A stretch of DNA of 64,000 bases. Source: Struthio camelus. Its lineage: Eukaryota > Chordata > Aves > Struthioniformes > Struthionidae. Below the pieces are notes generated by a model, which was not told the origin of the DNA, made no database searches, and saw nothing but the letters and a program-made list of their open reading frames with translations. Positions 48,281 through 61,513 of the stretch are shown here, one piece after another. The position numbers were made by a program, and so were the translations under genes. How positions within the stretch are numbered: position 1 is the stretch's first letter; every line of letters starts with the position of its first letter. Where the stretch lies: assembly GCF_040807025.1 (NCBI RefSeq), contig NC_090943.1, forward strand, positions 122,635,400-122,699,399, written 5' to 3'.

Positions 48281-48539
48281 GAACTCCGTTTCCCAGAGAG
48301 AAGTTTGCTTGCAAATAGCAGATGGTAGCTTATTTGAAGATGCATTTTGTCTTGGTTCTCATATTAGTTCCACATTTACCAAATGTCACCATGACTGAAA
48401 GACTGTGATCACACAACGGTCAAAGAATAGATGGCAACTTTACATTTTCTAGTTATATATCATATACCATTACATTTCACCTCATGACACCTTTCATGAG
48501 TTCATAACTTACATTGGGTTAAATACACTTTCCAAAAAG

Positions 48540-49385
48540 CATCCTTGCTTGATTTGAAAACTCATAGGACAGAAAATCCACCTTTTCCCTTGGTAGCTCA
48601 TTCCCAAGACTAATCGCTTTTGTCACCAAAAATGGTCTCTCTTTCTAAAATGATTTTGCGTTAATTTATCTGCCTAATAGTCGTTCTTATTATGCTGTTC
48701 TCTCCCAGATTAAAAAGCCTTTTGTAGTTCTATTTTCTCCCCATGAGTATACTTATATAATGTGAGCAAGTCTCTCCATCATCCTTTCAATAAGCTAAGC
48801 AGATTGAACTCTCTAAGTTTCTCACTGTAAAGAAATTTCTCCACACAGTTTTTTTCAACTCTTGTTTGAGCCTTCACCACTTTTCAATACGCTTTTTAAA
48901 ATGCTTTTTCAACATTGGACTCCCAAACAGGCATATTCAGAAGTAAAAGCACGTGTTGTAGCACACGTCATTAGCCCTTCTTACTGCAGCAGCACATTGA
49001 GAGTGTGCTCTTGCTTGTTTCCCTGTGATAATCCCTAAGTCCTTCTCAGGATATATCCTTTCAGTAGATCAGGCTTGTTTCACTCCAAGACATCCAACTT
49101 TGCATTTTCTGATATTTAAAGGCCTTTTTTCTGATGGGGATCAAACTAGAGAACGATCTGGATGGCTCTGCTGGGCCATCCTTTTCTCAACCTGCTAATT
49201 TTAGTCATGTTCGAACTATATTGGCAATGATTCTGATTTACCTCCAGATCACTGAGGAAAGCCCTGAAGTGCATCAGGTCTCCCAGCGATTCCCTCAGAT
49301 CCCTGCCAGCTGCTACCATTACTAGTCCATTAAGTACTTTCAGAGATCTGTCAGCCCAGTCTGTATCCATTTAATGCTCTATGGC
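48540..49385 (-). mobile_element. Probable ancient CR1-superfamily LINE relic
   Basis: Plus-strand phrases resemble reversed CR1-type 3' regions: GGTAGCTCATTCCCAAGACT, GTGAGCAAGTCTCTCCATCA, CAGATCACTGAGG and CATTAGTCC-type joins ending TCTGTATCCATTTAATG. No open frame survives. The match is by eye and could be a different old LINE. Confidence 0.4.
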
Positions 49386-52325
49386 ATTAGGACATCTACC
49401 TTAGTACAGTGGTAGTGCTTTAAACAAATGTCACTCAGTTTTGTGGTAAAGCCTCTAGAAACACCAAAAAGGTATCACTTTGTGCAGCTACTTCTGTCAA
49501 CCAATGTGTAATTTTAAAAATGAAATCTTACTTTTATTTTTTTTGAGAAGATTGAGACTCCGTGGCATAGTATACTTGACATTCACCCCAATGCTCAGAA
49601 TTTGTCCTCTGCCGAAGCCTTCTGCTGTATGTAATATAATGATAATATTTATAATACATATATAGCTTCATACTAACAAGATTTGTACACCTACTAGAAA
49701 TGTATGACACGAACGAGTTATGCAGCTTGTTCAGAGAATGACAATTTTGCTTCAGATCTTTCAGGCTGTCTTAGTAGGTTACAATAGTAACTATCTTCCT
49801 AATGCTGTGTATTTTTATAGTTTTTTTTCCTTCTTTCTCAACATTAATACCTTCCAAAAGCTACACCCCAGGCCTTAGAAGTGAAGATGCTGATTTTTTT
49901 TTTATGCAAAGGTTCATCTTTCAGTGAACTAACTGAAAAGCACGGGCTGACTATGAATACTTACAAGTTCTTTTGTCCACAAGCTTCTAAAGAAAATCTG
50001 ACAGTGTGCTTTTCCTGAAATCCTTTGTAGAACATCAGTTTCATTTCTGACAGGTTTTCATGTTTACAGCTTGAAAAAAATTATGTGAAGTCTAATAACT
50101 TGAGCTACAGATACCACCATTTTACTGGACTAGTAGAAAGATTTTAAACTCACAAATAGCAATTCAGGCTATTTCGTCTCTGTTACGATTTAAGCCATGT
50201 TACTCAGAGACTCCTGTGTCTGACCCAATTATCTACACAGATAATGGAGCTAAATCTCAACAAAATGTAGAGAAACAAACACCTTTTGCTGCCATCTTCA
50301 CCTTTACTGGTACCAACCTCTAGCCACTGCGTGGATGGGCAGATGATTGGTTGCGCAACATATTAAAACTGATCATTTAGTGATATTTTGTCTTCAACCA
50401 CTGAACGTGCTCTGGGAGCATGCGCAGCCCGAGGAAAATGTCTTTTGAGGCTCATTGCTCTCATCTGGTATCTGCACATTTCTCTTGTCCACACACTAGC
50501 GGACACAGAGTGGCAGAGGGAGTCTGCAAAAACTGGAGGAAATCAAACATAGAGCCTGAGCACTCTCAGCTTTATGCTTTTTTTTTTAGTTTGTGTTCCT
50601 TTCTTACGGAATATTTTCTAATATCACCTTCACTATTACTTTCTGCAGGCACCTATAGAATGGCAAGCTGCTCTTTTGCAAAGCCTGCTGAAGAGGAAAA
50701 GCTGCAAGCTGTGTGAATAATTAAAAACAATACCAAAAGACTTCGGGAATAATAAATATTTTGTTGGCTTGTTTCCAAACTTATCACGGCAGAGCAAGCA
50801 GGCTGAGACCACTTTCCATGGTTTATCACTTTTGACTTCTCTCTTTTTTTTGATCTTCTCTCTTTCTGCAGCTACACTTCGGATAGGTTGTAGATAACCC
50901 TGCTATAAATTGCTGTTCACAGTGAATTTTGCTGAATTTCTCGGAGACGATTGTTTTTGTGAAGACAGGTATTGTATTAAACTAGTGGTAAGAAAAGAGG
51001 GAAATATGGCTAATCCTACCTCTTACTTGGGGGTTACGTGCCAAAAAAAAGTTCCATCCCCAGTAAAAATAGATTTACCTCTACGAGAACGAATTTAGAG
51101 TAAGGGAAATTTCTGCGGGAGTTGTGGTCTTGCATTTCCCTTTTTATATAAGCTAAACATCTACAATACCCATCTGATTTTCGGTTTCGGTATGCCTGCT
51201 TGACTGACATGAACTCATTTTTCTTCCACCAGCCCTGCAGAACCAACACAGTGGTGACAGAGATTCTTTTCAGCTACACGCCTCATCGGCACCGTTAGCG
51301 GCGCGGCTGCAGCTACGGCGCGTTTATTCCTGGTGCTGCAAGAGGGGGCACAAACTGTTTTTCAAATTTGCAGGATGGAGCTTGCAGAACGGCCTCTTAG
51401 AAAATGATTTTTTGATATGTAAACTGAGCATATTTGATATGACGGGCACATTGTACGCAGCCTTGCAATGCAATTTTTGCTGCCCTATTCTGTAATTCTT
51501 TCTTTAAAAGTTTTACTGATACTGATCCCAACTGCATTGCCTCAAAAAGCTGATGAGGTATCTCAGAAATTATAGATGACTCTCTCAGCATGCAAGACAA
51601 TGAAGAGGAAAAAATGCATATGAAGTCTTAGCAGGCTGTAGCCAAGCAATCCCTTTTATTTATTACTCAAGAGAAGATGTTGGAATGGAACAAAGATGGA
51701 GCCTTGGGGGTAGGGCAGGAATAATCATTTGACTTACAAGCAAGTGTAGTTTGTTGCAAAAATGAAGAACTTAAGCCCCATAAAATAATCCAAGTAAATA
51801 TAAAGCCATAGGGATCATAGTATTGCCCAAATATCGGGCAACTAGAAAATGTGTCACAGACTTTTTAAGTGATCCAGACCACAGCATCTTGTAGGCAGGA
51901 GATTGTTCTGACTGAATAATAACTAACTAAAATACAGATATTTTCCCACTGTTTCTTTGTGTGTTGGTCATACTGAAAGTCCTAGACTATTTCAGAAGTT
52001 TGGGAACACCATTGATTTGCTTGGGTTTTGTGATGAGGCCAAAAAGGAAAAGAAATAAGCCTGGGAAACCCTATAATTGTCCAGTCTCAGTGGTTTTGTT
52101 ACTACGCCAAAATAAGGGGTCAGGGCATAATAGCACTAGAAAAGCTCGGTTACTGTGGATTTTACATAACGAGTTCCCAGCTTCTCTCATTCAGCTTGTG
52201 CCCAGTCCTGCAACCAAGGCAGCACAGAGAGCAGATTTCAGCTATAACAATGTCAGTGGGAGAGCTTGTTTTCCTTTGGTAAATTGCAATAAATTGAAGC
52301 AATGCCTCAGTGCTCACAGGAGACA

Positions 52326-52342
52326 AAAAAAAAAAAAAAAAG
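52326..52342 (+). repeat. Poly-A run
   Basis: About 17 consecutive A. No retroposed element is recognisable upstream of it. Confidence 0.85.
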
Positions 52343-53740
52343 AAAATGCTAAAAAGAGTCTCTCAAAATTCAAAAGACTCCTCCTTTCTAAGGCCTGTTC
52401 AGAAAGGTATGGCTTTTTCAAAGTAGCCTCTGTCACTTTTACTTAACATTTGTTTAGAGTTATCTTTTATACCAAGTATTACTACTCTTCCCCAGCTGTC
52501 AGACAGAGTTACCTAAGAACTGGGCTCTTCAGCCCCAATTAGGAGTCTCCATCAAGGCTCTTTGCTTTTTACAGGTGGCCCTTATAGCTCCCATTAATCT
52601 CTCTGACAGCAGCGGTTGCTCAGAGCACCTGAAAAGATCCTCCTGCTTCCTTAAACTGCCAAGTTATGGATTGAGCAGTCTAACGTATATTGGCTTAAGC
52701 TGGAAATTTCAATCTTAGTGGCAGTTTTAAGTAAGGCAGGACAGAAAACAAATTGTGAGTCAGATTCTGCCTGATAACAGCACCTCTGTGAAGAGAGTTT
52801 CTATGTGTGAGCAGAAGACATCATCGGTCCTGACCCCACTAGAGCCAGTAGTCCGAAGTCAGTTGAAAAGATCCAAGGAGAAACGGGAGAAGAGGATTTG
52901 TTGGCGATTTGAGCGAGACATCGACCAATTTTGTCTAACTTCGGTTCTCTCTTTGTGTTTTCCATGCTATTGAAAAGGACCTTCCGGGGCCAACATGATT
53001 TCTAGCAACACTGTCCTCTTCAAAGCTCAGCTTTTGCTGTGCTGCAGTCTTTAGGACGCTTTCATCAAAGACACAAAAACGAGGCAGCAATTTCTTATTG
53101 TGCACTCTCACCTCCAGCCACAATTAACATTTCGCCTTCTCATTAGAGGTTTTCCCTCTCTCCCTTATCTATTTTTTGTTTTGTTTTGTTTCTTCAAGAA
53201 AAGAGCAGAAGTCACAGAAAAGGTGACAGCTGCTGTCCGTTGCTGGTAATGCATTATAGGTGGTAACACCGTAACTTCCCTAAAAGCAGAGAGATGCTGC
53301 AAACGCTTGCTCTGGCCAACAGTGGTAGCATTACCCCTGACTGCAACCAGTTGCAGCTGCACAAACCGCAGCCCCCTTAGGACTGGCAGTACCATGGCTA
53401 GGCCAGTTCGAGGAGCAAAAAGAAAATTCAGGCAAGAGGGAAACTTGCAATCCTTGTGAAGAGCTCAGATTCACTTGGAATAGCCTGGTGGCTCTGCAAC
53501 AAGCTAGTAAAACATTTACATGACTATAACATATGACACCTTGCACATATGGTGCATTCTCTGCTACAGTCAGAGATGAAAACAGAGTTAACCTAAGTTC
53601 TGTCAGTACCTCTAAAGCCAAGAGATTGAGTGCATCTTAATACAAATTTAAGATCTTTAGAGTTAGGTGCAAGACAGCTACATAGCTCCCCGCTACCAGT
53701 GGTGAGAAAAACATTTGACTAAATGACTTTTAAATATTTG

Positions 53741-53824
53741 CAATGAGTGTGTGTGTGCGCACACACATGCATTTATAAAACATGTGCATGTATAGTTGAC
53801 CACTATTCTGTATAGTTGACCACT
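53741..53824 (+). repeat. TG/CG/CA palindrome plus 20-bp tandem repeat
   Basis: TGTGTGTGCGCACACACA is a perfect 18-bp palindrome. It is followed by two copies of TGTATAGTTGACCACT at 53,789 and 53,809, 20 bases apart. Confidence 0.92.
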
Positions 53825-55043
53825 CAGCTCTCTGAACACAGACTAGTCCCAAATGAATTATAGTTCATAATCATCCCCTAACACTTAAAATCTTTCAATG
53901 TGTACATCTGCTTTTATCAAGAAAGAGATTATTTAATAGGCAGCTGCTGGTCTGCCTACATCCAGTTTTTGCATTCAACTAACTAGCTTGAGAAAATTAA
54001 ACCTATAGCATTTAACATCCTACTGACATGTATTTATAATCCACTGAGTGCTGATTTACATATCTATGTGCTTAAAAACCCGGGTAAACCTGCTCTGTCT
54101 CCACCCAGTATGTCTCAGAATGCTATTTCTTGAATGCAAACTACATTTGCAGATCTTAGGAAATGAGCAGTATTGAGCGATTCAGTGGAAACTGCATTTT
54201 CGGGAAGAATTTGAGAAAAATCTGACATGGGAGGAATTCCTAAATGAAAAAGATAGGACAGATATGTGCGCACAGATGGTGACTGACAGTACCATACTCC
54301 CAGGATGGCTTATTAGTGCAGCCTCAGTGCCACGATAACATAGCTGTTCTGGACTGGAGCTGGCTTATGCTCGACAGCTGAGAGCAAACTGGCAATTGGT
54401 TGCACCCATTTGTGCTGACATGCTGAAAGAAGGTGGGAAATTGTATTCGAGAAGACAGAGAAAAGGAAGCAACAATTATATATATCAAAAAAAAGTTACG
54501 GCAGTGGACTCAAGATTTTCTTTTTCCTTCTGTAAGGCTGCTTACATGGCTGAGTCGCTCACTGCACTCAAACCTTTTTTCTGCTCCTGCAGGTCCTTCC
54601 AGTTGAGCGCCACTGTATTTAGGGCTAATGAACCAAAATACAGTCGCTTCTCTTAATTTGGGGACAGAGTAAAATGAGAAAGTGAGATTCCCACCCTGTC
54701 TGCTGTACTCCTGATAAAAGGAACCAGAGGGGCACTTGCTCTGGTTAGACAGCCTGGCACAGGGTTTGTGTTGGGGCAGGCTTGACAGATGCACAGTGTT
54801 TGGGAACAGAGCTTGCTTTCTTGAGGTTGCCAACTGCACGAACTGGAACTCAATGATGCACTTCACAGCTGCAATAAAACTGGGAAGTCCCCAGCTTCCT
54901 CCAAGCCTTTGGAAAGAAAACACAAAGATGGGGCATCGTAGTGCTATGAGTTAAATTCCATACTAATATTTAATTTCTGAACAAGACTATTTATCCACAC
55001 AGTTCAATGTCCTTTTTCAAAGGCATTTGGTATAGCTACCTTC

Positions 55044-55168
55044 CCTTTACAGGATTGCTTAACTCATGGAGACAGTGAGGCATAGAGCTGCTGAAGTTTG
55101 CCCAACTAAGTTACAGAACCTGGAGGAGAATCCAGGTCTCTGAAGTCAACATCTGACACTCCAGCCAC
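55044..55168 (+). repeat. MIR-like SINE
   Basis: Shows the MIR core in order: TTTACAGGATT, a GAGACAGTGAGGCATAGAG block, AAGTTTGCCCAACTAAGTTAC, then GAATCCAGGTCTCTGAAGTC. Diverged but collinear with the MIR consensus as recalled. MIR is an ancient amniote CORE-SINE, so its presence here is expected. Confidence 0.65.
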
Positions 55169-55331
55169 AAGCAGAGTTTCTGCTAACATACATACAATAA
55201 ATCTATTGGATTTGCTGCAATTAGTTTCAGAGCCAAGAGCTCATCAATTTTCCCCCAAATGAATATTTTTATGAATATCTAATTTAAAGACATTCTCATT
55301 GAACTAAATAACACGACAACTCTCCCCCTCA

Positions 55332-55356
55332 CCCCCCCCCCCAAAAAAAAAAAAAA
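55332..55356 (+). repeat. Poly-C then poly-A run beside the CR1 end
   Basis: Eleven C followed by fourteen A, then ACACACAG, directly adjoining the CR1 3' end. It may be part of the insertion target or a simple repeat that grew after insertion. Confidence 0.9.
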
Positions 55357-55366
55357 GACACACACA

Positions 55367-56625
55367 GACTCACAGAATCACAGAATCGTTTAGGTTGGAT
55401 GGGACCTCTGGAGATCATCTAGTCCAACCTCCCTGCTCAAGCAGGGTCACCTAGAGCATATTGCCCAGGATCACATCCAGGCGGGTTTTGAATATCTCCA
55501 GCGAAGGAGACTCCACCACCTCTCTGGGCAACCTGTTCCAACGCTCTGTCACCCTCACAGTGAAGAAGTTTTTTCTCAGGTTCAGATGGAACTTCCTGTG
55601 GTTCAGTTTCTGCTCATTGCCTCTTGTCCTGTTGCTGGGCACCACGGAGAAGAGGCTGGCTTCATCCTCTTGACACTCCCCCTTCAGATACTTGTACACG
55701 TTGATGAGATCCCCTCTCAATCCTTTCTTCTCCAGGCTCAACAGGCCCAGCTCTTGCAGTCTTTCTTCATAGGAGAGATGCTCCAGCCCTCTACCAATAC
55801 CAAGATGATTATCTTGGTAGCCCTCCGCTGGACTCTCTCCAGGAGCGCCATGTCTCTCTTGTACTGGGGAGCCCAGAACTGGACACAGGACTCCAGGTGA
55901 GGCCTCCCCAGGGCTGAGGAGAGGGGCAGGATCACCTCCCTCCACCTGCTGGCAACACTCTGCCTAATGCACCCCAGGAGACCATTGGCCTTCTTGGCCA
56001 CAAGGGCACACTGCTGGCTCATGCTTAACTTGTTGTCCACCAGCACTCCCAGGTCCTTCTCTGCAGAGCTACTTTCCAACAGGTCAACCCCCAGCCTGTA
56101 CTGGTGCAGGGGATTATTCCTGCCTAGGTGCAGGACCTTGCACTTGCCTTTGTTGAACTTCAGGAGGTTCCTCTCCGCCCACCTCTCCAGCCTGTCCAGG
56201 TCCCTCTGAAGGGCAGCACAGTCTTCTGGTGTGTCAGCCTCTCCTCCCAGTTTAGTATCATCAGCAAACTTGCTGAGGGTGCACTCTGTCCCTTCCTCCA
56301 GGTCATTGATGAATATATTGAACAAGACTGGGCCCAGGACTGACCCCTGGGGGACACCACAAGCCACAGGCCTCCAACTTGACTCTGCGCCATTCACCAC
56401 AACCCTCTGAGCTCAGCCATCCAGCCAGTTCTCAAGCCACCTCACTGTCCACTCATCTAGCCCACACTTCCTGAGCTTACCTAGGAGGATGTGATGGGAG
56501 ACAGTATCAAAAGCCTTGCTGAAGTCCAGGTAGACAACATCCACTGCTCTCCCCTCATCTACCCAGCCAGTCATTCCGTCATAGAAGGCTATCAGATTGG
56601 TCAAGCATGATTTCCCTTTTGAGAA
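55367..56625 (-). mobile_element. CR1 LINE, 5'-truncated, reverse transcriptase and 3' end
   Basis: Non-LTR retrotransposon of the CR1 family in minus orientation, about 1.26 kb. From its 5' end it encodes the second half of the reverse transcriptase: [28 protein letters not shown], then [20 protein letters not shown], the catalytic FADDTKL, and the C-terminal RVQRRATK and [16 protein letters not shown] blocks. It ends in the short GATTCTGTGATTCTGTGAG-type tail typical of CR1. The frame is broken once by TGA at 56,408-56,410, where related copies have Arg, and once by a frameshift near 55,800. The upstream half of the element is missing, the usual 5' truncation. It is a dead copy but not very old, because most of the frame is readable. 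Confidence 0.93.
55451..56625 (-). pseudogene. Broken CR1 ORF2 (reverse transcriptase) remnant
   Basis: Coding part of the CR1 copy. The frames are about 56,625-56,411 (ends WLENWLDG then TGA), 56,400-55,800 (palm motif FADD and thumb), then after a frameshift 55,800-55,451 (C-terminal [16 protein letters not shown]). The endonuclease and the first half of the reverse transcriptase are absent. Not functional. Confidence 0.9.
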
Positions 56626-59600
56626 CACAATGCAATCTGAAATATCTGAGGTTAAGACGACATTTCCTTGGCTGAGTCGTTTATATTCCCTAGTCCTCCA
56701 TGTTCTTACTTTGCCCTCTGAAGTGCAAATGAATTGCTTGAGACAGGACAAGCACATCTGTATTTTTCATAAAGTACAACAATTTATGGTCTGATTTTGG
56801 CCATTATATTCTGAGATCAGATTCATTTAGTTTTGAAAACATCACAACAGGTTACCCAGTTAATAAATTGATATTAACATTGCAGTTAAAAATACTTATT
56901 CGATACATTGTTAGCTTGAAGACACATAAAACAAAGACTTTTACCTATAACCAATGTATACAATCTGGAGCTCAGTTAAAACATTTTCCTCTCAGACTTC
57001 TGAATAGTGTCATACTATAATTTTCATTTAAATTCAAACTACATTTAAAATTAAAGTGGTGCTCTCCAATGACCCATCTCCATGATACAATAGCCTGGGG
57101 CAGGAATAGCTCCAATAAATTTAGCCTTTTGGGGGAGTTACAGCAGAGGACATTTCAAGAGAGCGTACGATATGTGATTGCACTGTGGCTGCACACCTCT
57201 GACTTCAAGCCAGCAACAGCTTACCCCCAGTTTTAGAGGAGGTGGGCCTAACAGTCGTGTCTTAGGTCTGCAAGCCAAATCCAGTGTGGAGAGAGGAAGC
57301 TACACTATGTGGGCAAAAATACCAGAATTTGAAAATGCATATCTGTGCAGTTTCATTCATTTGCAGATTTATACTGATTCTTTTAAGAGGAAAGGCAAAT
57401 ATGGAACACTGTTAATTTCCAAAAAATCAAGGTTTTGCTTCAGGAGGGAAGCACAACTGTCCGGTGTTTTCAAGAGACAAACTTGCAAAGAGAGAGCTCT
57501 CCTTCCGCTCCAGCCCTTCCACAGGCTCGCTGTAATGCCTTCACAGGCCTTTTGACTTCACCTGACAACAGACCTGCATCAAAGAAATGCTTTGAGATCT
57601 TGAAATGAAGAAATATTCGTAACTAAAAAGCAGTTGCCTTAATGACACCCCTGAAAAGAGGCTCTGCATGCTGCAGCTGATCTTTAGTATAAGTGTAATT
57701 GCATTACTGAATGTTGTGGAGCGTGTTTTCATTCCTCTTCTGCATACGTTCAGTATGATTTTCTGAGTGAAATAAAAATCTATGCATAGTTGTGGAGTTG
57801 AGATTTCACGTAAGTTGTAGTGGACGACCTTCAGTTTTTGGTTTTGCCTGACAACCTTAAAAAATATAAGGTAAGTTACACCTTGACCTCACACTTTGAC
57901 CTTTTAAAATTTACTTTTAAAATAGAGGTTATGTTTTATGCTGCAAATTATGCCTTTATCTCTTATAATCCCACAAGTCAGATATCATAGTCCCACTTCA
58001 ATTATGCTAAACTCTTATGTTAATTTTAAATCATGTAACTTAATTCCTGGCAAAGCAGGCTGGTGATTTTCAAAATGTGGTTAATGAGGCAAAGTACAAT
58101 CTAGATTCTGCTACGGAGATCATTTGAATCCCTTAGGTCACTGAAGATGGCTATGGAGAGGCTCTTCTTTACGAAAGTCTGGGTTAGATTTTCAAAAAAT
58201 GAATTTTTAAGTGCAGTTAGGGGCTATGAAACTTGAAGTTGAGCATACAAAGAAGTTAAATTACTTTCACTAGAGCCATAGAACAACAGTGCAGCTAAAA
58301 CAATTATGCTTCTGGGCACATACACACTTTAAAGACCTTAAGTAGTGTCCTCCCCTTTTAAATCACAAATGCAAACCATACCAGATTTTCAGATGACAAT
58401 CCAGGGACCTGACGCCTATGTCCACAGATGCATGCAAATCAATGTCATTTTCCTTTTCATTTGCAGAAGCCAAACATTTGCTAATAACTGCTTCCCTTCC
58501 CCCCTCCCCCACTCAAACAAAGGCTTTACCTAAGACCAGTTAGTAGATGAAATCTTATGAGCTTGTGTAGCTTTTTCAATACAGATATACTGCCACCCCC
58601 AAATCTTTCATTCCCTGATCAGATAAGCTGAAAGTTTGCCACTTGCTCAAGCTTAAGGTTAAACTCAAGTTCTTCAGAGACTTTGTAATTCACTACTACT
58701 TATTTCCCTCAAATAATTAATTCATACAAAACTCATATATAAATTGTTCTGCATTCTTTATTAGCATGTTAAACTTCTTTTTTCTCAAATATTTTTGGAC
58801 TATATTAGTACATAAGACAGTTTCTTGTCTGTAAATTAACAACGAACTAATACACATTCACAACAGACAAAACAGAGAAAATAGGCAGACATCGAAAGGT
58901 CAGTGCACGTTCATTTTTTATGCGATGTCTTTAACTACCTGAAAGAACTGCCTACAAAGACAGAGAAATTCATTCAGAATTGGAGGTGGGTATCAACACT
59001 TAAAAGATCAGAGAATCTAGAGATTTCTGCTGCATCAGTGGAAAAGATGCCTATACAGCACGGTAAAAACCTGAGTGAAAACTAAGGATTTTCTTTGTTT
59101 TCACATAACTTAGGAATGGATCACACAAAACTGAAACTCTGACAGGACGTGCTCTTTAAGGTCATAATGCAGATTCCCACTCAAGAACAACAGTCATCAA
59201 AGTGCAAGGCCAAATACAGGAAAAGGTTGTGCTCAGTAAAGGCACAGGGAACTTCATCCTACCCGTTAAAAAAAGTGACAGGCATGCAGGAGGTGCTGCA
59301 AGAATGGCTGGGAGCAACTACAAGGAAACCTCTCTCCAGCGCCTTTCCCAAAGGGCCGTCATCAGCTGTAGGGCAGCTGCCTTCTCCCCACAGAAACCGT
59401 GTTCCCAGCTCCGGGAATGGCACTATAGACAAACCGGGAGGGATTTGTACTGGGGAAGAAGGTGGAAGTCAGTCACAATCTTAAGGATAAAGGGAAGATT
59501 TAGGGATACACTATTAAGCTGAGTAAATGTTTAGCTATCCCATCCCTTTCCCCAAATGCTTCTCGTGTGACCATCCGTGGGTCCAGCTAGACAGGGGAAC

Positions 59601-61107
59601 GGCTCACGTGAGTAAACTTGGGCACGTCCACGTGCCCGAGGTGCTCTGCTACGCCCTCTTCAGTGCTGAGGGCTGGCTCCTGTCCTCGCCATCTGGGGAG
59701 GATGGCTTGTGGGACTTTTCTCTTTCCTCCAAGGTCCCCAGGGAATGGGCTGCTACAGGTGCGGCCAGCTAGTAGCCAAACGCAGCACTACCTTTGCCTC
59801 TCACTGCCCAGTGTACTCTTTACCTTTCCCTTTCAGAGGGGCTCAGCCTGCCTTGGGAGAAACGTGTGGAGCCCGCTAGGCTACGCAGTGGTACTCTGGA
59901 GGCTGGAAGGGGCTTTTTTTGTCTGCTAAAGAGGAAGCAGAGAGAAACAAGCAGCAAGGGTACAGTAGGAAATGGTCTCTCCCTTCAGCAAAGGCCCATG
60001 ATGAGTCCTGTGGAAATACTAAAGCCATGCAACTGCATGAAAGGACGGGGAAGGACAGTAATAGTTTTAATAGTGAACACTTGTTAAAAACAGGGGACAA
60101 ATAATATTTTCCTTGCATCAGTTTCCTGTCAGACTATTGCATTAGTCTATTAATTGTTATGCGAAGATGCCAGAGCCAAACGCCACAGATCATATGGTAT
60201 CCAAACAAGAGGTGTCACCTTTATTTCAGAAGGACAGGCATAGGAATTTCTCCCTATCCATTTTGCAGAGATTTTTCTGCTTCCTAGAACACTATTCTGG
60301 TCACCCATTCTACACCACCATGTGCCACTACGGATCACAGGAATAACTGCATGCATACCGATTAGACAGCACTTGAGGGAGAGGAGGGGAGAGTCAGGGG
60401 GATAGCACCTTTTCCTTTTACAACCATGACTGTGGGACTCCAGACACAAACTGCCTCTAGGACTCATCAGCAATACCCATCTTGCTGTTTAACACCGGGG
60501 CATCCACTCCCAACCCTGGGCTTTGCTGGATGCTAACAAGGCAGAAAGGACAGTAAAATGCAGGAGATAGCATTTTCCCTCGAAGCCCTGGGAGAAAAAA
60601 AGTAGTCCATGGATTTCGGAGGCGATGGGCATACATGATCCAACATTGGCAGACACAGAGCAGTCACAGCAACTGCACTGAAGGTGCTTCTCAGCAGAAG
60701 GTCCCATTGCCAACACCTAAGACTTTGCCCTACCACTTAAGATGAAGATTTCCTTGAATACTGGAAGCACACTGTGCATCATGTATTTGACTGTACTGTA
60801 AGTTAAAACATTAATTTTAATAGTATGTGTCAATTCCCTGAGAGGGAGGTCTTTTTTGTGTCATCTGTAGTGCATCAGCTAAAATGGGGTTGTGGTCCAT
60901 GACTTGGGATTGCAGGCTTACCAAAACCTCTTCTGCACAACAGCTGGCTGCTGCATTATTTGTAGTTTTCCTGCATTTGTATTCAAAAGCATCCTTCAAT
61001 AAAATATAGCCAGCTCTGAAAATAGCTACAGTCTAATGGTAATCAAACAACCAAGCCTCAAAACTGAGAACACTGCAAACATTTTAGAAAATTAGCCAAT
61101 GCCTTTT
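56626..61107. other. Intergenic DNA between the CR1 copy and CHST9
   Basis: No supported gene. A somewhat more GC-rich patch at 59,290-59,780 contains a short frame with WD40-like spacing (see findings). The rest is AT-rich and unremarkable. Confidence 0.7.
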
Positions 61108-61113
61108 TTTATT
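61108..61113 (-). terminator. Candidate CHST9 polyadenylation signal
   Basis: AATAAA on the minus strand about 400 bases after the stop codon, with a U/G-rich stretch 25-45 bases downstream. This is the first such hexamer after the stop. Confidence 0.45.
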
Positions 61114-61513
61114 GATAAGCTACAGAAAGTAAAAAATACATTCAAAAATAGCTTCAAAAACAATTTCTAAAACAGCAAGAATCATGTTATTCTGAATGCT
61201 TTCTTCTTAAACCATTAAAAGAACATTAGGTAAACTAATGCAACAGCTGCCTGTGCTACTGCTTCCACAACATAATCTATAACGGTAAAAGCAGCTTTTT
61301 TCAGGCATTTTAGTGCAATCTAGGCTGTTTACAGGTCTTTTTTTGTGCGTTTGCTTATAATTTTATGTCAATTGATGTCACTCCAGCTTATACCTAGAGT
61401 CAAGACAACTCCACTTAGCAGTTACTTTGTTTCCTTTCAGGGCTAACATCAAAGTAGTTGTTTCGAATCCTGAAATGATAAATAACTAATAGAAGCCTGA
61501 AGCGATTCTGGTG
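61108..61513 (-). other. CHST9: CHST9 3' untranslated region (proximal)
   Basis: About 400 bases from the CHST9 stop to a minus-strand AATAAA at 61,108-61,113, which is followed by TGTTTGCAGTGTTCTC, a plausible U/G-rich downstream element. A longer 3' UTR is possible. Confidence 0.5.

Larger units (their letters stand above)
42971..55043. other. Intergenic DNA between AQP4 and CHST9, left part
   Basis: AQP4 upstream flank followed by gene-free sequence. It contains the 46/48 kb repeat pair, the LINE relic at 48.5-49.4 kb, and simple repeats at 52.3 and 53.7 kb. The first kilobase could hold AQP4 regulatory sites, but none is identifiable by eye. Confidence 0.75.

Noticed and set aside
51961..52446. 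161-codon open frame on the plus strand
   Set aside because: Long for this AT-rich region but it runs through a poly-A tract (Lys-rich), has no recognisable domain, and no splice or promoter context supports it.
55461..56343. Plus-strand open frames over the CR1 element
   Set aside because: Antisense shadows of the CR1 reverse transcriptase frame.
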